Of a DNA stretch of 64,000 bases, positions 59,247-64,000 are shown piece by piece. How positions within the stretch are numbered: the first letter of the stretch is position 1; each line of letters opens with the position of its first letter. The DNA lies in assembly GCF_004297125.1 (NCBI RefSeq), contig NZ_SCVD01000028.1, forward strand, positions 186,001 through 250,000. The letters are read 5' to 3'. A program made the translations under genes and the position numbers. The notes beneath the pieces are model-generated. The model did no database searches. It had not been told where the DNA came from and was given only the letters and a program-made list of their open reading frames with translations. Source of the stretch: Phenylobacterium sp. GTDB lineage: Bacteria > Pseudomonadota > Alphaproteobacteria > Caulobacterales > Caulobacteraceae.

Positions 59247-59737
59247 GTTCCGCTCTGAGCCTTGCCGTACGAAGGCGGCGGCGCCCCCTGGCCCCGCCAC
59301 TCGCCCTGTTCCTTGAGGGCGTCGGCGACTTCCTTAGGCATGTAGGTTTCGTCGTGCTTGGCCAGCACCCGCTTGGCCTCGAAGACCCCGTCGGCGCGGT
59401 ACGAGCCCTCGGCGACGATTCCCTGCCCTTCGCGGAACAGGTCCGGCAGATCGCCCTGGTAGTGGACGCGGTCGGCGGAGATCTTGTCCTGCACGGTGAA
59501 TTCCACGCGCCCGTCCGGGTGTTTCACCACCGAGCCCGCAGTCACCAGGCCGCCGAGCTGGATGGCGCGCCCCGGCTCGGGCTTCGCGGCGGCCGCCTGG
59601 GACGGCGTGTAGAACAGCGAGATCGAGTCGCGCATGCCCCACAGGGTCAGGCCCACCGCCACGGCCACCACCGGGGCGATGACGGAGAGCAGCAGCAGGC
59701 GCGTGCGCGCCTTGCGGGATTTCGGCAGGAAACTCAT
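59243..59737 (-). CDS. ccmE: Heme chaperone CcmE
   Basis: A 164-residue membrane-anchored, beta-barrel (OB-fold) heme chaperone. The N-terminal anchor is LLLLSVIAPVVAVAVGLTLW; the periplasmic domain has AIQLGGLVTAGSVVKHPDG and the heme-binding H128-D-E-T-Y132 (HxxxY) motif in LAKHDETYMPKEV, with a disordered C-terminal tail. H128 forms the covalent bond to heme vinyl before transfer by CcmF. The gene overlaps ccmI upstream and ccmF downstream by 4 bp each. CcmA-D are not in the window. Confidence 0.97.
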   Translation of the reverse strand: MSFLPKSRKARTRLLLLSVIAPVVAVAVGLTLWGMRDSISLFYTPSQAAAAKPEPGRAIQLGGLVTAGSVVKHPDGRVEFTVQDKISADRVHYQGDLPDLFREGQGIVAEGSYRADGVFEAKRVLAKHDETYMPKEVADALKEQGEWRGQGAPPPSYGKAQSGT

Positions 59738-60816
59738 CGCATCGGTTCCGCGCGCGCGGCCTCGTCCAACTGTTGCGCCACCTGCGGGCGCCCGGCGTAT
59801 CGGGCCCGGGCGCTGGCGTAGGCGGCATCGCGTTTCGCAGTATCGCCCAGCACGGCGTAGGCGCGAACCAGCTTCACCCAGCCCTCGGCGTCGTCCGGAT
59901 TGGTCTCCAGCTTGGCGGCCAGGCCGGCGACCATGCCCTGGATCATGGCGAGCTGCTGCGGATCGGTGGCGACCGGGGCGGCCTTGCCCTCGATCTTGGC
60001 GATCGCGCCCTGGACCGCGGCGCGGCGATCCGCGTCCTCGGCGGGCAGGTCGGCCAGCAAGGCCTGGAGATCGGCGGTCGCCTCAGCGGTCCTGCCGGCG
60101 TCGGCCTTGGCCTCGGCCAGGAAGTAGCGGGCGGTGGGACTCTTGGGATCGAGGGCCAGCAGCCTGGTGAAGGCGGCCTGCGCGTCGGCGTCGACCTTGC
60201 CCTGGGCCTCATAGACCTCGGCCTCGCCCAGCATCTGCCAGATATCGGGGCGTTGCGGCGCCAGCGCGGCGGCCCGGCGCAGGGCGCTGACGGCCGCCAC
60301 CGGATTCTGCGACGCGCCCTCGGCCAGGCCCAGCAGGCGGAAGCCCTCGGCCTCGTTGGGCCGCGCGGCGGTCGCCTGGCGCAGCACCGCGGCGATCTCG
60401 GGCGCGGTCAGCGAGGCCAGGTCGGAATTGCGCCATCCGTCCAGCCGCGCCGCGAACGGCTGATCCGCCAGTCCGGGCGAGCCCAGCGTCAGGTAGACGC
60501 CCAGCGCCAGCGCGGGCCCGGCGACGACCGCCAGCAGCACCGCGCGGCGGGCGCGGGGATCGGCGGTCCAGGCCTGGACCGGCGCGTCCGTGGCGGCCAG
60601 CAGGCGCCGCGCGGCCTCGGCATGGGCGGCCTTGCGCTCGGCGTCGCCCATCAGGCCGCGTTCGGCCAGGTCGTCGATCTCGGAGAGCTGTCGGCGATAG
60701 AGGTCGGGTGCGGGATCCGCGGCCTGGGCTTGGGCGGCGGCGCCGGCGGCGCGGAACAGGATCAGACCCGCCGCGGCGGCAGTGAGGACGCCGACCACAG
60801 CCCAGAAGACCAACAT
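59734..60816 (-). CDS. ccmI: Cytochrome c maturation protein CcmI (CycH, TPR)
   Basis: A 360-residue membrane protein with two N-terminal transmembrane helices (VFWAVVGVLTAAAAGLILF and AVLLAVVAGPALALGVYLTL) and a C-terminal periplasmic TPR domain with helical repeats such as ALRRAAALAPQRPDIWQMLGEAEVY and AWVKLVRAYAVLGD-like units (landmarks). The intervening RRQLSEIDDLAERGLMGDAE is the usual cytoplasmic loop of CcmI. It holds apocytochrome c for CcmF/CcmH. It is the first gene of the ccmI-ccmE-ccmF-ccmH run, each joined by a 4-bp overlap. The upstream 45 bp to the next gene leave little room for a promoter, so it may be read from the hypothetical gene upstream. Confidence 0.93.
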   Translation of the reverse strand: MLVFWAVVGVLTAAAAGLILFRAAGAAAQAQAADPAPDLYRRQLSEIDDLAERGLMGDAERKAAHAEAARRLLAATDAPVQAWTADPRARRAVLLAVVAGPALALGVYLTLGSPGLADQPFAARLDGWRNSDLASLTAPEIAAVLRQATAARPNEAEGFRLLGLAEGASQNPVAAVSALRRAAALAPQRPDIWQMLGEAEVYEAQGKVDADAQAAFTRLLALDPKSPTARYFLAEAKADAGRTAEATADLQALLADLPAEDADRRAAVQGAIAKIEGKAAPVATDPQQLAMIQGMVAGLAAKLETNPDDAEGWVKLVRAYAVLGDTAKRDAAYASARARYAGRPQVAQQLDEAARAEPMR

Positions 60817-60861
60817 GGCCGCGCGTGTAGCCGAAACCGGCGGACCGCGCGAGTGAGACTC

Positions 60862-62235
60862 TTAGTCCGGGCCGTGGTGCGATTGGTCGGGATGCAGCGC
60901 GGCGTGCGCGCGCCGACGGACCAGGTCGCCCGCCTTGTCGCCGCGGATGAGCTGGTTGAAGTCGGCGGCGTGCGCGAGGAAGGCTGCGGCGATCTGCGCG
61001 TCCTCGACCTCGGCCGTGCGGACCAGGTCGACGACCTCGCCCACATAGTGGTCGAGATATTCGCCCACCTTCTCGACCATCTTGTTGCGCGTGGAGGAGA
61101 AGCCGCCGTAGTTCGCCGCGGAGCGCAGCTCGTCGGAGAACGACAGCAAGGTCGTTGCGCAGTCCACCAGCCGCACCTCGGGCGCTGCGGTCAGGCGCGG
61201 GATCTGGCGGCGGACCCGCTGGTTGCGCGGCGCGAACATGGGCAGGGCTTCGATCACGGCCTTCTCGGCGTCGCGCAGGCGCGCCTCGACGACGCCGGCC
61301 AGGCTGGCCCGCTGCTTATGGACTCGCTGGCCCCAACCGTGGTCACGCTGCAGGTCCACGCAGGTCTCGATCTCCATGATCTGCTGGACGATTAGCTCGG
61401 CCTGCTTGGCCGCGGCCCGGCCCGCCGGCGGCCCGTCGTCGCCCTTCAGGCCGCCGATGCCGCGGAGGGCCTCGTCGATATCGGCCAGCAGGCCTTCGCC
61501 GAAAGCGGCCATCTCGGAGTCCGCCAGGTAACCTTCGGTCGGCTTGTCCATGACCGCCGAGATCACGCGCAGCACCATCCACGGATAGGCCATCTGGGCG
61601 GCCAGCATCTCGAAGAAGCGCGGGCCGGCGTCCTCGGCGACGGTGACCGCGTCCTTGTAGGCCAGGCGCGAGCCCGCGGAGGTCTCGCCGCCGGGGTGGG
61701 CCAGCCATTCGGGCAGCCGCTGGGTGGCGCGGCGCACCACAGGGGCGATGTCGAGGCAGGCGGCCAGTTGCTCGGCCCCGCCCGCCCGGGCCTGGTCGCA
61801 GAGCGCGGCGGCGGTGCGGAACTCCGGGGCCTCGCGGGCGCGTATTCCCGCAGCGGCGGTCGCGGTGATCTGGTTCTCCGCCTCGACCACGAGGTGGATG
61901 GGCGTATCCTTGTCGACGGCCTCCCGGACCACGGCGATGGCGTCGATCTCGACGTTGCGCACCCCGCGCCAGAGCAGGCCCAGAACGCGGGAGGGAAAGG
62001 TCAGCCGGTGCGGGTCGTCGCCGCCTCCAAGGCACATCGGGGCGATCGGCTGCAGGATGCTGTTGCGCAGGTTGCGGTCGAAGACCTCCACCTCGACCAG
62101 CCGCTTCACGCCGCCCAGGGCGCTGTGGTCCGCCGTTTCCGCGAGCGCCTGCCGAAGGCTTCCGACGACCCGATCGGGCGCGGATTCCACCAGGGTGCGT
62201 ACGATCGCGATCTTGCGCTCGGACAGCGCGGACAT
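60862..62235 (-). CDS. Conserved hypothetical protein (457 aa), family not recognised
   Basis: A 457-residue soluble, mostly alpha-helical protein. It opens MSALSERKIAIVRTLVESAP and includes VVREAVDKDTPIHLVVEAEN, a Gly-rich GLKGDDGPPAGR linker near 270, a possible coiled region AELIVQQIMEIETCVDL, and the C-terminal FLAHAADFNQLIRGDKAGD. No signal peptide, transmembrane segment or catalytic motif is visible. It lies 45 bp upstream of ccmI on the same strand and 82 bp downstream of a two-component kinase, so it may be co-transcribed with either. Codon use and length support a real gene. I do not recognise the family and assign no function. Confidence 0.7.
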   Translation of the reverse strand: MSALSERKIAIVRTLVESAPDRVVGSLRQALAETADHSALGGVKRLVEVEVFDRNLRNSILQPIAPMCLGGGDDPHRLTFPSRVLGLLWRGVRNVEIDAIAVVREAVDKDTPIHLVVEAENQITATAAAGIRAREAPEFRTAAALCDQARAGGAEQLAACLDIAPVVRRATQRLPEWLAHPGGETSAGSRLAYKDAVTVAEDAGPRFFEMLAAQMAYPWMVLRVISAVMDKPTEGYLADSEMAAFGEGLLADIDEALRGIGGLKGDDGPPAGRAAAKQAELIVQQIMEIETCVDLQRDHGWGQRVHKQRASLAGVVEARLRDAEKAVIEALPMFAPRNQRVRRQIPRLTAAPEVRLVDCATTLLSFSDELRSAANYGGFSSTRNKMVEKVGEYLDHYVGEVVDLVRTAEVEDAQIAAAFLAHAADFNQLIRGDKAGDLVRRRAHAALHPDQSHHGPD

Positions 62236-62317
62236 AGGCCTCTCGACTTCGGCAGAACGCCGTTAGACAGCCAACATGGCTTTCAACGGGTTAAGGCTTT
62301 ACGAAGTCTAGGCTTTT

Positions 62318-63709
62318 TCAGGCCTCCGCGCGGGGCAGATCGACCGCGACCAGTAGTCCTCCGAGAGCGGAATCCCCCAGGTTCAGCGAACCTCGGTAGG
62401 CGCGGGCCAGTTCGTCGACGATCGAGAGGCCCAGGCCTGAGCCCGGCGCGTTCTCGTCCAGCCGCGCCCCTCGACGGATCACCTCTTCGCGGCGGTCCTG
62501 CGGCAGGCCGGGCCCATCGTCCTCCACCGTGAGGCGCATGCGTTCGGGCCCCGTCTCGACCGCGCGGACCCGCACCTTGCGGCGGCCGAACTTGCCGGCG
62601 TTCTCCATGGCGTTGCCGGCGATCTCCATGAAGTCCTGGCGCTCGCCCAGGAACCAGAGGTCGTCGGGGGCGTCCCAATCGATCTCTACGCCCTTGCTGC
62701 GGAAAATCCGCTCCAGGGTGCGGGCCAGCTCGTCCAGCACCTCGGCCACGGACGTCCGCTCCCCCTGGCCCTGGCTGCGGGCGGCGGCGCGGGCGCGCCG
62801 CAGGTGGTGGTCCACCTGCTGGCGCATCACCTCCGCCTGGCGGGTGACCACCTCGGCCAGCGGACCGGGGCGCTGGCTCGACTCGGTGATCATCACCGAG
62901 ATCGGCGTCTTCAGGGCGTGCGCGAGGTTGCCCACGTGGGTGCGCTGGCGTTCCACGGTCTCCTGGTTGTGGGCGACCAGGGCGTTCAGCTCGTCGGTCA
63001 GCGGGCGGAGCTCGGAGGGATAGTCCGCCTGGAGGCGCTCGGCCTTGCCGCGCCGCACGTCGGCGACCTCCTCGCCGAGGCGGAACAGCGGCTGCAGGCC
63101 CACGCGCACCTGGACCACCACCGCGACGATCAGGCCAAGGCCCAGCAGAGCGAAGGCGATGGCGGTCGTGGTGAAGAAGTTGCGGACCTCGCGGTCGATG
63201 GGCCGCCGGTCCTCGGCGGCGATGAACACCAGCGGCGCGTCGCGCCCGGGCAGGCTGGTCCAGCGGGCCACCACCCGCAGCCGCTCGCCCGGTTGCACGC
63301 CCGGCGCGTCGAAGGCGATCGGCTTGCGCGGATCGGCCTTCAGCCGGGCCGGGAGGTCGGCCGGAATCTTCAGGGACGAATCCCACAGCGACCGGGATGG
63401 GACCAGGCTCTTCACCCCGCCGCCGTCGAGGGGCTCGGCGATGTCCCAGTAGCGGCCCGAATAGGCGCGCAGCGCCCTTTGGTCGGTCAGCGCAGGGGCC
63501 ACCACCTCGCCACTTTCGATGGTCGAGCCCGAGATCAGGTTGTCGATCAGGTCCGAGAGGTTGGCGTCGAACCGGCGCAGGGCCGCCTGCTGGAACAGCA
63601 GCGCCAGGACCACCGCGGCGATCACCAGGGCCGCGAAGCTCCAGCCGACGGCGAGGATCGCCAGGCGGCGCGCAAGCGAGGGACGCGTCAGGCCCCCGGG
63701 CAGCTTCAC
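62318..63709 (-). CDS. Sensor histidine kinase, PhoQ-like
   Basis: A 463-residue membrane sensor kinase. The first transmembrane helix is LAVGWSFAALVIAAVVLALLFQ, then comes a periplasmic domain of about 130 residues (about 42-178), a second helix (TTAIAFALLGLGLIVAVVV) and a HAMP-like region. HisKA carries H264 in VGNLAHALKTPISVM, a variant H-box (HALKTP) found in PhoQ-type kinases, and the ATPase domain ends with DDGPGLPQDRREEVI and GSGLGLSIVDELARAYRG. The GTG start overlaps the response-regulator stop by 4 bp (GTGA). PhoQ itself senses divalent cations and envelope stress; the acidic patch of PhoQ is not evident here, so the signal is open. Confidence 0.93.
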   Translation of the reverse strand: MKLPGGLTRPSLARRLAILAVGWSFAALVIAAVVLALLFQQAALRRFDANLSDLIDNLISGSTIESGEVVAPALTDQRALRAYSGRYWDIAEPLDGGGVKSLVPSRSLWDSSLKIPADLPARLKADPRKPIAFDAPGVQPGERLRVVARWTSLPGRDAPLVFIAAEDRRPIDREVRNFFTTTAIAFALLGLGLIVAVVVQVRVGLQPLFRLGEEVADVRRGKAERLQADYPSELRPLTDELNALVAHNQETVERQRTHVGNLAHALKTPISVMITESSQRPGPLAEVVTRQAEVMRQQVDHHLRRARAAARSQGQGERTSVAEVLDELARTLERIFRSKGVEIDWDAPDDLWFLGERQDFMEIAGNAMENAGKFGRRKVRVRAVETGPERMRLTVEDDGPGLPQDRREEVIRRGARLDENAPGSGLGLSIVDELARAYRGSLNLGDSALGGLLVAVDLPRAEA

Positions 63710-64000
63710 GTGTTGGCGCTCTCCGCGTCCGCCTCGTCCGCCGGGCAGATGAGGCGGTAGCCGAGGCCTCGGACGGTCTCGATGCGGTCGGAGCCGATCT
63801 TCTTGCGGACCCGGCCGATGAACACCTCGATGGTGTTGGAGTCGCGGTCGAAGTCCTGGTCGTACAGGTGCTCGACCAGCTCGGTGCGGCTGATCACCCG
63901 GCCCTGGTGCATCATCAGATAATGCAGCAGGCGGTATTCCAGCGAGGTGAGCCGCAAGGGCTCGCCGTTGACGCTGGCGCGGGCGGCCCGAGGGTCCAGC
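63706..64000 (-). CDS. OmpR-family response regulator, C-terminal part (5' end outside window)
   Basis: The visible 97 residues are the winged-helix output domain of an OmpR/PhoP-type regulator: LRLTSLEYRLLHYLMMHQGR, then VISRTELVEHLYDQDFDRDS (recognition helix region) and NTIEVFIGRVRKKIGSDRIE followed by the VRGLGYRLI wing. The receiver domain lies beyond base 64000. Its stop overlaps the GTG of the kinase gene at 62318-63709 by 4 bp, so the two form a cognate pair. DFDRDSNTIEVFIGRVRKK is the PhoP/QseB-like pattern. Confidence 0.93.
   Translation of the reverse strand, partial: LDPRAARASVNGEPLRLTSLEYRLLHYLMMHQGRVISRTELVEHLYDQDFDRDSNTIEVFIGRVRKKIGSDRIETVRGLGYRLICPADEADAESANT

Overview
The window is a high-GC chromosomal segment from an alphaproteobacterium, most likely a Caulobacteraceae member (Phenylobacterium/Caulobacter type). 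The evidence is a cobalamin methionine synthase split into two genes, a PleC-like kinase next to pepN, a PEPxxWA-CTERM protein, a CC_3452-like exported protein, a candidate EcfG-type promoter, and the order glnE / two-component pair / degP / ccm cluster. No rRNA, tRNA, CRISPR array, phage or transposase gene was recognised. Coding density is high, and many gene pairs overlap by 4 bp (ATGA/GTGA).

Layout. 1-4.0 kb: the 3' part of a TonB-dependent receptor, an exported serine hydrolase, a TonB C-terminal-domain protein and an orphan 131-aa gene, set among short palindromic repeats. 4.1-6.5 kb: a solitary type IIG restriction-modification enzyme of visibly lower GC, bordered on both sides by 68-bp palindromic repeats; this is the clearest sign of acquired DNA. 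6.9-13 kb: a five-gene methionine/SAM-cycle operon (ArsR-methyltransferase fusion, metF, metH homocysteine half, a DUF6882-like gene, metH cobalamin half) behind a perfect 20-bp palindrome. 13.2-22 kb: an RTX protein, ettA, a triple-PAS hybrid kinase, a TetR gene divergent from an exported protein across two direct-repeat sites, csbD with a candidate general-stress promoter, and an MFS transporter. 21.9-24.3 kb: cell-wall genes (Tat-exported M15/DUF882 peptidase, L,D-transpeptidase and a proline-rich partner). 24.4-29.5 kb: the elongation factor P module (epmB, a CHASE hybrid kinase, epmA, and divergent efp).

29.6-37.4 kb: a TSUP permease, a tricorn-like S41 peptidase, two tandem paralogous double winged-helix proteins of unrecognised family, and an exported amidase. 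37.5-42.5 kb: a glycosyltransferase, two acyl-CoA dehydrogenases and a PEP-CTERM protein. 43-47.7 kb: pepN and a pleC-like kinase. 47.6-49.6 kb: a stress operon of EF-hand protein, ECF sigma factor, membrane anti-sigma candidate and Spy/CnrX-like periplasmic sensor. 49.6-64 kb: glnE, DoxX, an OmpR-type two-component pair, degP, ccmIEFH, a conserved hypothetical, and a second two-component pair cut by the window edge.

The best candidates for unfamiliar biology are the DUF6882-like gene coupled between the two halves of methionine synthase, the tandem double-winged-helix pair translationally coupled to a tricorn-like peptidase, the kinase inserted in the EF-P modification module, and three families of intergenic palindromic repeats. 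Start positions were chosen by eye from Shine-Dalgarno-like sequences and family N-termini. No database search was possible.
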